Shown piece after piece: positions 10,441 to 19,103 of a DNA stretch of 64,000 nucleotides (the first letter of the stretch is position 1; every line of letters begins with the position of its first letter). Source of the stretch: Girardinichthys multiradiatus (lineage: Eukaryota > Chordata > Actinopteri > Cyprinodontiformes > Goodeidae). Under the pieces are notes generated by a model, which did not search any database, was not told the DNA's origin, and was given only the letters and a program-made list of their open reading frames with translations. The translations under genes were made by a program, and so were the position numbers. The stretch covers positions 51,959,886 to 52,023,885 of the forward strand of contig NC_061810.1 of the NCBI RefSeq assembly GCF_021462225.1, in the 5' to 3' direction.

Positions 10441-11060
10441 AGGAATGACGCAGCATGTGCTGGACATGGGGAGAAGCACAAGAGGAAGCCTTCAAAAAGG
10501 CAAAAGGCATGTTCACCTCATGACCTGTACTGGTTTATTACGATGTGACAAGGCCAACTGCTGTAAGCGCAGATGGGAGCAGTTATGGTCTAAGGGGGCG
10601 CACTCTTCCAAGCGCACAGTGATGGACTCCAACCAGTCACCTTTGGATTAAGGACACCTACGACCTGGAGAACGCTCCTGTTAGGTGTCAGAGGTTACTG
10701 ATGCGTCTAATGATGTTCAAAGCGGAAGCAGTTCACGTACCTGGAAAGCTACTCTTTGTGGCTGACACCTTGTCTCGCAACCCGCTGAAGTCAATGGACT
10801 TATACTGCATGATCACTGCATCGTTGTTCCCCTTTCAGTGCAAAATACTTTGTTGTGACAAATATAGGCGGGTCATTGGGGAATCACAAAGTGCCGCAAA
10901 CAGTTGTTCAGACTACATTGAGATTTCTTATTTACCTGCAACAAGCAGCAACCAAGTCATCTCACGTATAAAGTGCATGTCGGCTTTATGGGAAATTTCA
11001 TTATCATCCCAAGTTTGCTACAGCCAAGGTTCCCAGTTCAGTGAAGAATACAACTTTGAA
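10441..11060 (+). pseudogene. Gypsy-like Pol remnant: RNase H and integrase fragments
   Basis: In shifting frames this interval encodes recognisable Gypsy RNase H pieces: GEAQEEAFKKAK near 10470-10505, then PTAVSADGSSYG near 10555-10590, and RCQRLLMRLMMF followed by VPGKLLFVADTLSRNP at 10684-10787. These correspond to the RNase H core strand and to the conserved VADTLSR end. A further piece near 11018-11060 (QGSQFSEEYNF) resembles the integrase (D)NGPQF segment with its Asp lost. In-frame stops occur near 10520, 10620 and 10650. Reverse transcriptase and most of integrase are missing. Same strand as the LTR/gag remains at 6.3-7.1 kb, so possibly the same element interrupted by later insertions. 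Confidence 0.7.
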
Positions 11061-11082
11061 GGGTTAGGGTTAACCCTAACCC
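11061..11082. repeat. Head-to-head telomere-hexamer palindrome
   Basis: A perfect 22-bp palindrome. GGGTTAGGGTT meets its own reverse complement, giving two TTAGGG-type units facing each other. It sits exactly between the Gypsy remnant and the RTE-like LINE tail. Confidence 0.85.
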
Positions 11083-11084
11083 TA

Positions 11085-11635
11085 AAAATGGAGCGGGAGA
11101 TCGAAGACGGATCGGTGCGGCTGCCACAGTAATGGGGGCTCTGTGCCGGTCCGTTGTGGTGAAGAGAGAGCTGAGCCGAAAAGGGAAGCTCTCGATTTAC
11201 CGGTCGGTCTACGTTCCTCACCTATAGCCATGAACTTTGGGTCATGACTGAAAGAACGACATCCCCGATACAAGCGGCTGAAATGAGCTTCCTCCGTAGG
11301 GTGGCCGGGCTCTCCCTTAGAGATAGGGTGAGGAGCTCGGCCATCCAGGAGCCAGTTGAGGTGGCTCGGGCATCTATACCGGATGCCTCCTGGACGCCTT
11401 CCTCGGGAGGTGTTCCAGACACGTCCCACCTGGAGGAGGCCCAGTGGACGGCCCAGGACACGCTGGAGGAACTATGTCTCTTGGCTGGCCTGGGAACGCC
11501 TTGGGCTCCCCCCGGAGGAGCTGGAGGAGGTGTCTGAGGAGAGGGACGTCTGGGGGTCTCTGCTTAGCCTGTTGCCCCCGCGACCCAGTCCCGGATAAAG
11601 CGGAAGACGACGAGTGTACGAGTACGATAATCTGT
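11085..11635 (+). mobile_element. RTE-like LINE, 5'-truncated 3' end
   Basis: Coding remains resemble the C-terminus of RTE/Rex3-like LINE proteins common in fish. A first frame (11244 on) reads [21 protein letters not shown] second (11356-11598) reads MRWLGHLYRMPPGRL through ERLGLPPEELEEV to LLPPRP and then a stop. The shift between frames falls at a small deletion that the copy near 36.3 kb seems to share. The tail has AAGCGGAAGACGACGAGTG, a motif also found inverted near 20.10-20.13 kb. No reverse transcriptase or endonuclease is present in this copy. Clade assignment is by protein style only. Confidence 0.75.
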
Positions 11636-11706
11636 AATTTTTGATTTTGATGATTTTTTTGAATCATCAAAATCAAAAATTAAGTGGGATTTTATTGTCC
11701 CACTTA
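11636..11706. repeat. Two adjacent perfect hairpins
   Basis: Hairpin 1 has 19-bp arms at 11636-11654 and 11663-11681 with an 8-base loop. Hairpin 2 has 9-bp arms at 11681-11689 and 11698-11706 with an 8-base loop (TTTTATTG). No mismatches were seen in either stem. They lie immediately after the LINE tail. There is no run of T on either strand that would make them bacterial-type terminators, and none is expected here. Confidence 0.85.
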
Positions 11707-12127
11707 AACATTTCACATTATCAAACAAATCTTAATATTAGATACAGAAATTGTGAGTAAATACAAGAAAGCAGTTTTGAAATGATTACCTATATAAAAA
11801 AAAGCTATCCAAACCGGGCCTGTGTGAAAAACTATATCTAACAATCCACCCCTGGCAGTGTCTGTAATAACTGGTAATGAGTCTTTTACATCGTTGTGGA
11901 GGAATTTTGACCCTCTCTGCTTTATTGCTTTGCAATCTGATTTAGGTTCAGACTTTGACTAGTCCCCTCCAAATCCTTTATTGGTTTAGGATCTTTTGTA
12001 GCACTGCGTTTTCCTAAGAGCCGACTTTTGTAGTTGGTTTTTGTACATACTCACAGTCCCTTTTCTCCTAATGGAGCTGCCCCTGAAATGAACTGTTATA
12101 AGGAATAGAAACAGGTCAATACATTAT
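11707..12127. other. Unassigned stretch
   Basis: No element or gene is recognised. Confidence 0.4.
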
Positions 12128-12482
12128 TTATGTGACCCCACACCCCCCAGAGGAGGCCATGAGGGTATGCTCTGGATCATTGCCCTGGTGCATAACCTTC
12201 GACTTAAGGTCATAAGCTGATGGCTGAATATTTTCCCTGAGACAACTTATGGAAGACTTCATGCTTCCATCTATTGCTGAGAGTTGTCCAGGCCCTGAAA
12301 CAGCAAAGTACACCCAGACCATCCCACTGGCACCACCATGGCTGACTTGGTATAATGTTCAAACACGGAGGTTGCAGAATATCAGTTTTTCTGAAATATT
12401 GTGTTACCTTTCTGTCGAATGCAACAGGCTGCATTCCTTCTAAAACGTTCTTGATGATCATTGAGGTGTTTTTTTTTACCAA
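12128..12482 (-). pseudogene. Tc1-like transposase relic
   Basis: The minus strand encodes pieces of the Tc1 catalytic core. HGGASGMVWVYFAVSGPGQL matches the HGGGSVMVWGCF block of Tc1 transposases. Further downstream HQGNDPEHT corresponds to QQDNDPKHT, in which the catalytic second Asp has become Gly. Frames change at least once, and the N-terminal helix-turn-helix and final Glu are not found. Terminal inverted repeats were not seen. An old, inactive fragment. Confidence 0.75.
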
Positions 12483-13174
12483 TCTGAGATGGTTTGTTTG
12501 CTTCCAAACGGCTAGAAACCGTTGAGGTTGAGGTTAATCCTGTATGAAGCTCCCTAAACAAGGGAAGCCAATCTGGAGCTCACACAGATGTTTTAAAACT
12601 GGTTATTTCATTGATTTCAATCTAAAGATGTTGGAGGAGAAATACATGCCTGCAGTGTTTTTGTGCATGTCTTCTGCATGGATACAAATTTGCATTTTAT
12701 TAAATCAAACAGGCTTTTTAATTGGTCACCATCAGACCAATGAAACCATTAGTAAGTTGACACTGCAGATTATTTATTGGTGGCTATAAATACCGTTAGA
12801 AATTATTGATAAAATCAAGAAATGAAAAGGGAGATGTATGCACGACCAGATCAGGGGACAGAGGCATGAACTGAGAGAATCTGCACATTTTGCTGCATGT
12901 GATGCTTTTCCAACCTTTCTTTAGTGAAGAAAAGGGAAAAGTGACACCATCCAGTCCCTTTCTCTCTCTCACACTCCTGAATAATTTACACCCACTACTT
13001 CCTCCCTCATGATAATCTGTCACCTCCTCTGCCTTTCTGTCTCTACATGCAGTGGGTTACTTACGAGTTTGTGAATCAACTGCATGTGTGTGTGAGGGTG
13101 TGACAGTGAGTTTTATGTGTGGGTGATGAGCGTGTGCTGCTGCTGTTTATGGGTTTCAGCAGTGGCAGGCTCAG

Positions 13175-13231
<57 letters not shown>

Positions 13232-13590
13232 CCCTGCCTGATGATGACATTTAAACTTAAGTGCTTCAGCTCTGCAGAAAGCCGCCCACTTCTGCTCAGA
13301 ACTCAAAGCACAGCAGCTTGACAAACAGCACAAATTCTGCCTGGAGGTGGACTAGAGCTCACCTCTGGTTCTCTCACAGGGAGGTTATCACTTCTAGCAT
13401 GATGATTACTCACAATATTAACTAACTGATAGCATGGGGGATAGCTTATGGTTGTGGCATAATTAAAATACCACAACCTGGCTGCTTTGTTTAGTTTGAA
13501 GCCTTTCTTAGGTGGAAAGACATTTGCATTGACCTTAGAAGAACAATTTTTGAATCAGTTTTGGCAGGGATTAGAAAACTATTTGAACAG
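12483..13590. other. Unassigned stretch containing a CA microsatellite
   Basis: Only the dinucleotide repeat at 13177-13229 stands out. No gene is supported. Confidence 0.45.
13177..13229. repeat. (AC)n microsatellite
   Basis: About 26 uninterrupted AC units. Its complement creates a run of Cys-Val codons on the minus strand that is not a real protein. Confidence 0.97.
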
Positions 13591-13718
13591 GGAGGTGACA
13601 TAAAACATCTAAGTGAACAGAAACAAGTAAACAATGAGACTACCAAAATAACATGAACAGGAAGAAAATAAATCTGTAAGAAAATACAAACTAAAACATC
13701 TAACATAGGAATCCAGGA
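13590..13718 (-). repeat. LTR-like fragment, target of the hAT insertion
   Basis: The sequence parallels 18840-18975 (AAGTAAACAATGA, then CATCTAACAnAGGAATCCA). The latter lies inside an LTR-like block, so this fragment is probably a relic of a related minus-strand LTR. The hAT element at 13719 interrupts it. Confidence 0.5.
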
Positions 13719-14630
13719 TAGGGTTGCAATGATTAGTTGACGTAATCGATCACATCGACTATGAAAAGAAGTCGATGCAAAATTTCATGCATTGAAGCGT
13801 CGTTTAAAAAAACCAAAAACAAACATTGCAGCGTGTCTCAGTATTTTAAGTGTCAGTGCGCTATATATCAAATGCAGTTTACTAAGGGGAGAGCAGAGGG
13901 CAATATAGCCTCAATGACTGGTGGGCAGCTGATCCTCCCCTTCCTCCCGGTAACTGCTATTGCTTAGCAGCCGTATCAGAAAGAAGCAGACCTTAAAAGC
14001 AAACAAGAAGATGAATAAGGAGGAGAAGTAAAGACTGGAAGAAGTAGAACAGAAGAAGAAGATGACAACAAAGCAGAAGAAGACGCTTGTGTGTCTAAAG
14101 AAATCTAATAATAACGGAACAGTGGAAGACTGCGGTAAACACTGAAGAAGATTTAAAAGAAGTGAGGCCCAAGCTTTCAAAAGATTGGGAGGATTTTGTA
14201 CAAATTGAAGCTGGAAAAGAAGTCCAATGCAGACTTTGCAACACACAGCTGTTGTATCAAGGGAGCACCACAACAAAGCATGAGCATCTGAAATGCAAGC
14301 ACCCTACAGCTCTGCCTGTAGCAAGGTTGCCAGCTTGTGAAGGGTAAATAAAGTTTCATTGAGAGATTAACAACTCCTTCATTTGGTTTTGCTAAAAAGT
14401 TAATTCTTTTTTTGGATGGAGTAGAGGTAGAGAGATGATGGGTATATGTGCATTCTAAAATGCACGGCACTGGGACGGCTGCTTGCGTTACAATAAAACA
14501 TTTTTTACAAGTGACCCAAGTGTCAGTTTCACTTCCAAAGTAATAATGAATTTCATAAAAAAATAATAGTGATTAGCCGACTAATCGATAGAATAGCCGA
14601 CTATTAAAATAATTGATAGCTGCAGCCCCA
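13719..14630 (+). mobile_element. Nonautonomous hAT element, 912 bp, with 8-bp target duplication
   Basis: The element begins TAGGGTTGCAATGATTAG and ends with the imperfect complement GCTGCAGCCCCA. It is flanked on both sides by the 8-bp duplication ATCCAGGA (13711-13718 and 14631-14638), the length hAT transposases make. Subterminal regions are rich in ATCGA/CGACT repeats, as in other fish hATs. The only coding part is a BED-finger exon (14162-14347). No hATC dimerisation region is present, so the element cannot encode its own transposase. A second, truncated copy lies at 61705-62305 on the minus strand. Confidence 0.88.
14162..14347 (+). CDS. BED zinc-finger exon of the hAT element
   Basis: The frame encodes a BED-type DNA-binding finger. 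CRLC gives the first ligand pair, and EHLKCKHP supplies the two histidines (H-x4-H) in the place of the usual HLxxxHP. A tryptophan-aspartate motif (DWEDFVQI) precedes the finger, as in many BED domains. The frame stops after RLPACEG, where GGGTAAATA could be a splice donor, so this may be only a first coding exon. The minus-strand copy at 61998-62246 is nearly identical in protein sequence over the last ~60 residues. In hAT transposases the BED finger binds the element ends. Here it is orphaned from any catalytic domain. Confidence 0.65.
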   Translation: MRPKLSKDWEDFVQIEAGKEVQCRLCNTQLLYQGSTTTKHEHLKCKHPTALPVARLPACEG

Positions 14631-14849
14631 ATCCAGGAAGAAAAAATCACCAAACACCATGAATCTGAGAAACTTGAATGAACTGAACTGAACCAAGCGA
14701 AGAACATGGCAGTGGCAGATTATGACAGCAGCTCCATTTCAGACTCTACAGACCTCAGTTAACATTTTAAATGTTAACATTATTGATTGGTCAAGTAGAA
14801 AAAACTGGAAAAACTATGGTGTCTTTTAAAAGGTTGGTAGGAAAAAGCC

Positions 14850-15665
14850 TGTGGAGCAAATCTGCACAAACCCCTAATACTAACAATCAAGCATGATGGT
14901 GGGAGGATGATAATGTGGGCTTGTTTTGCAGTCACAGGACTTGGGCACCTTGCAGTCACTGAGTTGACCATGAACTTCTTCATATATCAAATTTTTCCAA
15001 ACTGAAGCTCGGTCCAAACTCATCAGCAGCACAATGATGCGATCCTTGTGTTTTTGGGCTTTAGTTCTCTTTTGTGTTTCTACTTTCACCACCTCCGTGT
15101 TATGTTCTAATACGTCTTGCTGTATCCTTTTCATTTCTCTGTGTTCATTATAGTTTCTGAGGTGTTGCCAAATTAGTTATTCCTTTGTGCTTAGTTTCTC
15201 ACTGTGTATTCCAGTTTATGTCCATTTGGTCAGTATATTTCTTTTCCCCTTAGTGTCTAGTTTTCCTTGTGTCTTAGTTCAGCTCCTCTGTGTTAATTAG
15301 TCTCCCTCCCTTAGTTATTACAGCTTTCCCTCTGCCTTTGCTACTACAAGTTATCTCCTGTCATTCTCCACACGTCCCTCGACATATAAGCGCTCTGGTC
15401 CTTTTTGTTCTCCATTATGCTTCCCATTAGACTGCTAGTTATTTTCCCATTATAATCCGCTTCCATGCCTGTAATGTTTCCAAGTCTTCTTCTCCTTGTG
15501 CCCCTCTATAAGTTTGTATTTTCTTCTTATTTAATAAATCTTCATCATGTCCAACAAATACTCGCAACAGATGCATCATGACAAATGATTTCGAACACAG
15601 TAAAACTAGTACAAATGACTGATTGAAACGTTGCAATGGCTCAGTCAAAATTTATTTAGCTAAAT
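14850..15665 (+). pseudogene. Tc1-like transposase relic split by a solo LTR
   Basis: Left part: near 14879-14975 the plus strand reads TIKHDGGRMIMWACFAVTG, the Tc1 HGGGSVMVWGCF block, and continues to QHND just before 15038. Right part: from 15584 it continues with FEHSKTSTND and a stop, matching the DPKHTSK-like region that normally follows. The break is filled by a 546-bp LTR with a 5-bp duplication. Reading across the duplication keeps the Tc1 similarity. The relic already carried stops and its DNDPKH motif is altered, so it was probably dead before the LTR arrived. The ends of the original element are not visible. Confidence 0.7.
15038..15583 (+). mobile_element. Solo LTR, 546 bp, target duplication AATGA
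   Basis: The block begins TGCGATCC and ends CATGACA. AATGA occurs immediately before (15033-15037) and after (15584-15588) it, the 5-bp duplication expected of Gypsy-type integrases. It is T-rich, with ATATAAGC near 15387 as a possible TATA box and TTTAATAAATC near 15530 as a poly(A) signal. There is no internal region, so it is a solo LTR left by recombination between two LTRs. It lies within a Tc1 transposase relic. Confidence 0.85.
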
Positions 15666-16055
15666 ACAAGCCCCTTGTCTTAGTCAATCTGGTCTATTGT
15701 TGAAAGTTTGTGATGGACTCTTAAAGGCTTTATTTTCTTAAGGGCAGAACATAGTCGGGCGTACTGTGAGCAGCATGGACTCCGCGAAGACTCCGCAGCA
15801 CTGTCCGCGGCTTCATTGTCGAGCGTACCACTTTCCTATGATTCTGGTGACAAATTATTTCGTTTCTCACACTTTCTCCCATGGCATCATCGAACGGGGA
15901 GGCAGAACTAATTCGGCATGTAGCTTTGGAAAAAGAAAAAGAAAAAAAGGTGGTGTTAAAGGCCATTAAACAAGACTAGGGACGAAGAAGGGAATACACT
16001 TGACTGTGCAAGGCAGTGTACCTGACGTAGCGCGTACTCGCAACCGGCTGCTCGG
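15666..16055. other. Unassigned stretch
   Basis: More G+C-rich and CpG-containing than its surroundings (for example CCGCGAAGACTCCGC). It may be the 5' part of the BED-finger relic that follows. No gene is supported. Confidence 0.35.
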
Positions 16056-16199
16056 AGCAATGTGTCTCACGTAAAATTGTTCAGTGTGGACATTTTTTCC
16101 CGCCGAGCAGTTTATTATGTGGCATCATGTACGCAGCCGGTCTATCCCCCAAACTGGATGACCCTAACAATAACGATGGAGGGGAGTCTTGTAAATTCA

Positions 16200-16540
16200 A
16201 AGACAGCATTTGAAGGTGCGAAGTACAGGCAATATTTCACGTTCACTGAAGTTAAATGCAAAAATGTGCATGTGATTTATTCAATTTATGTCAGGTTACA
16301 AAGAAATTATCCAAGTCCATGACCAGCAACTCCGAACTTATGAAGCACCTCGCATTGTATCACCCTTCAACAACACTTGTGGCTAATAACCTGAGCCCTG
16401 CTACAGCCAGGGCTAAACGACCATCCTACACCATGCAAACAGAAAATACTAGATTTTTCTGGATGGATTGGATTTTACACAGAGTAATACAATCAGCTGC
16501 GACACCATTAACTGAAAGGTTTAGACATCAATCATTCTGA
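16200..16540 (+). pseudogene. Second BED-finger (hAT-like) relic
   Basis: The frame starting near 16256 reads FNLCQVTKKLSKSMTSNSEL, then MKHLALYHPST. It resembles a BED finger in which CxxC is followed by a loop, SNLMxHL and xxHP. The first cysteine pair is damaged (the visible cysteines are C4, C6 and C12 of this frame) while the H-x4-H end is well kept. An upstream frame (16150-16255) reads AFEGAKYRQYFTFTEVK, which could be the aromatic region before the finger. It is unrelated in sequence to the BED finger at 14.2 kb, so it represents a different hAT-type family. No transposase core follows. Confidence 0.55.
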
Positions 16541-16922
16541 ATCAGTCATTCTGAGGCATTTAGTCAGGTTTATAGATGTCCAACACCACATCTGTGTTTA
16601 TATACCAATAGTCCTTGATCCCAGAGGAAGGCAAAACTCTGAGGTTACATGGAGCCTTCAGAACACATTAAACAGAAAAATATTTAAAAAAGAATTTCAG
16701 TTAATTTTGTTAAAAACATGGTTTTTAAAATAGCTTTTTAGGTATGAAAAAATACTGATGATATACCTTACCTCAAAAACTCCCCTCAGAGACAGGTTAC
16801 AGTAGAGCACTCTGCAGAGGTCTTGAGTCATCCCTCATTTCATCAGACTTAACTTCAAGCCAGGCCATCTTTCAAAGTGCTCTTTATTATTGGTTCTTAA
16901 GACTTACTTTGGCTCTGTTTTA
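16541..16922. other. Unassigned stretch
   Basis: No gene or element is recognised apart from AT-rich filler. Confidence 0.4.
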
Positions 16923-17213
16923 ATTCAATTCAATTCAGTTTATTTATATAGCACCAATTCACAACACATGTCGTCTCAAGGCTCTTCACAACAGTCAGGT
17001 TCATACATTCCAATTAATCGTAATCATTGAACAGTGCAGTCAGATTCAGTTATTTACTCAAATTGGATAAAAAGTTTTTCTATCTAAGGAAACCCAGCAG
17101 ATTGCATCCAGTCAGTGACTTGCAGCATTCACTCCTCCTGGATGAGCATGTAGAGACAGTGGACAGTCACTGGTGTTGACTTTGCAGCAATCCCTCATAC
17201 CGAGCATGCATGC
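16923..17213 (-). mobile_element. LINE 3' tail, truncated copy
   Basis: Inverted and 5'-truncated copy of the tail seen at about 890-1184, including the GAATT-type end (here AATTCAATTCAATTC) and the conserved GCTGCAAAGTCAACnCCAGT block. It is noncoding. Confidence 0.85.
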
Positions 17214-17840
17214 ATTTTACAGTCGTACTGTTTTTTGTTGAATGAATTAAGGCTGAAATATTCAACAAATCCATTGTTTGGTTTGTTGGGCTTGTTTCCC
17301 CCTATGTAGCCACCAGAAATAAAAGATTATCATTTTTGTTCCAACCCTTTTAATTTTACTGGCAACGTTTTGGAGCAGCTAAACCAGGGTTCCAGATTGA
17401 GTCTTAGTTCAGCTCCTCTGTTTAAATTCTGTGTGCGGCGGAGTGTAGAGGCCCCTCAGGCGATCACCAGACAAGGTACCCAAAGTGCTGGAGAATGAGA
17501 CTTGAACCCACGAAGGAGCTCAATAGACTTGGAACCACGGTGGAACTTGAGGGAGCACCGGAAGAGTTCTCTGCAAAGGCTATAAGAGAGGTTCCGGAAC
17601 CCTAGGCAAAGCCTTAAAGTGCCATGGAGGATCCACTGGAAGCTGGTTAAACCCTCGTCGGTGCTCTGGAGATTGGTGTGGAAGCCGATTAAACCCTCGG
17701 CAAGGCTCTGGTGAACAGAGCTGGAACTCTAGGTAAAGCCTTGAGGAGCAAAGGAGAATCTTATAACAAAGCCCAGGTGATCTTCAGTGGAGCCCAGATG
17801 ATCTGCAGTGGAGCCCAGATGATCTTCAGTGGAGTTGATG
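17214..17840. other. Unassigned stretch with short tandem repeats
   Basis: A 21-base string at 17401-17421 is identical to 15271-15291 of the solo LTR. 17500-17760 has loosely repeated phrases such as TTAAACCCTCG and GCCTTGAGG, and 17770-17832 is a tandem repeat. It may be the internal region of the minus-strand LTR element that follows, but I could not confirm this. Confidence 0.4.
17770..17832. repeat. Tandem repeat, 3 x 21 bp
   Basis: Three head-to-tail copies of AGCCCAGRTGATCTTCAGTG plus G, with two variable positions. A fourth partial unit starts at 17833. Confidence 0.85.
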
Positions 17841-18075
17841 TCAAGGCTCTGGAGACAGAGGTAATTTATCCTCAAACCCCTCTGAATTAAGAGCAGCAAA
17901 ACATGGCTGTGATGGTGAAGATGATGTCTGGTCAGAATAAACTAACATCTGGCTGACCCTTGGAGGCGCGAGCTGAAGGGTCGAGTTGATCCTCAGTGTC
18001 GTGGGCAGAGGCTGACTATTTACGATGACGTCTGCGACGTGAAGAGGAGGTTGGGGCAGACCCATCAGCAGGGAT

Positions 18076-18510
18076 CTAGAGACAGGAAGCAGGCTCTTTT
18101 GCAGCGCTCTGATGATGTGGTGATGAGGAAGATAATGATGACTGATTCAGGAGTTTGGGTGGCAGTGCTGAGGTTGACGGAGCCAGAAGTGTAAATTGGT
18201 GATGAGGATTGAACCAGGAGTGCAGAAAATGGTGGTGTAAAAACAGCAGATGCTCAGAGACAGGAGGGAAGATTTCTGCCAGAGCTCTCTGACGCCCCAT
18301 CTCAACAATGTCTGTTGTTAACATACTCTGGGGAAAAAACCTCCTCCCTTCCTCCAGCCAGTCCCTCAGCTGGTTAGCTACCTCCAACCTTTGCCATGGT
18401 GAACTGGGGGAAATGAGGAGGTGCTGGTATAGCACAGCAATAACTTCTCCCATTTTAAATCCTCTTCTCAAATTGTCTGCTTGGACCTGATGACTGGATT
18501 CTTCTGTCAA
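18076..18510 (-). pseudogene. Gag-like ORF of an LTR retrotransposon
   Basis: The minus-strand frame begins right at the inner edge of an LTR-like block and runs 144 codons. Its first methionine codon is at residue 20, so the annotated start is uncertain. Readable features are a leucine-rich helix (RLEVANQLRDWLEEGR), an EMGRQRALAEIFPP segment and a Ser/His-rich C-terminus. I associate the pattern DWLEEGR...EMGRxR...FPP with gag-like first ORFs of fish LTR retroelements, from memory only. No zinc knuckle, protease or reverse transcriptase follows, so the element is a fragment. Confidence 0.5.
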
Positions 18511-19103
18511 GGATTGCTGGGGTTTTGTTGGAGCAAAGTTCAGAGCAGATCCAAGGGGTGAGTTAAAGAGTTAATTGTGAAACGAAGTTTGCACTTACAA
18601 GAATCACGGTTATTGTGTACAGACAGGTAACAAAAGCTTGGGTAGGAACACACTAGGGAAGGGACGAGTAGCAAGCAGGAGAATCCAGTGGCGAGCAAAG
18701 AAAACCAGAGTATAAATGCTGAGGAAGGGTGGAGAATGAACCAATGAACACAGGGAGCTAATAAAGGATGAATCAGGAACCGCTGGTGTGAGAAGAAAGC
18801 AAGCAACTGAAGCAGGATGGCTAATTAACAGAGCAGGGAGACCAGAGGGAACATCAAAACATCGAAGTAAACAAGAAAAAGTAAACAATGAAACTAACTA
18901 AAGAACATAACCAGGGAGAAAAGAGGTCTACAAGGAAATGTGAACAAACTCATCTAACACAGGAATCCAAGAAAGTAATCTAAACACAAGGGTGGAATGA
19001 TAAACACAAACTGAAATAACAGCAACTGAAGAACGTAAGAGAAAACAGTAGGAGCTCAAACTCAAAACCAAACACAGGCAGATCTTGACGTAAACAGCAG
19101 ACA
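18505..19103 (-). mobile_element. LTR-like block attached to the gag-like ORF
   Basis: On the minus strand the block would start TGTCTGC (ending at 19103 in plus coordinates) and end CTTGACA (18505). It contains ATTTATACTCTGG near 18712 as a possible TATA box. The T-rich pyrimidine style resembles the solo LTRs at 15.0 and 50.3 kb. The outer flank gives no target duplication to test because the other LTR is missing. The 5' boundary is approximate. Confidence 0.55.

Noticed and set aside
11061..11082. Interstitial telomere array
   Set aside because: Only two units per side. Too short to call an array, so it is kept only as a palindrome observation.
11374..11676. Minus-strand frame of 100 codons over the LINE tail
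   Set aside because: Antisense of the RTE-like C-terminal coding region and the hairpins. No motif.
13076..13333. Minus-strand frame containing a Cys-Val run
   Set aside because: Translation of the (AC)n microsatellite.
17770..17832. CRISPR-like spaced repeats
   Set aside because: The units are directly adjacent without spacers. It is a simple tandem repeat in eukaryotic DNA.
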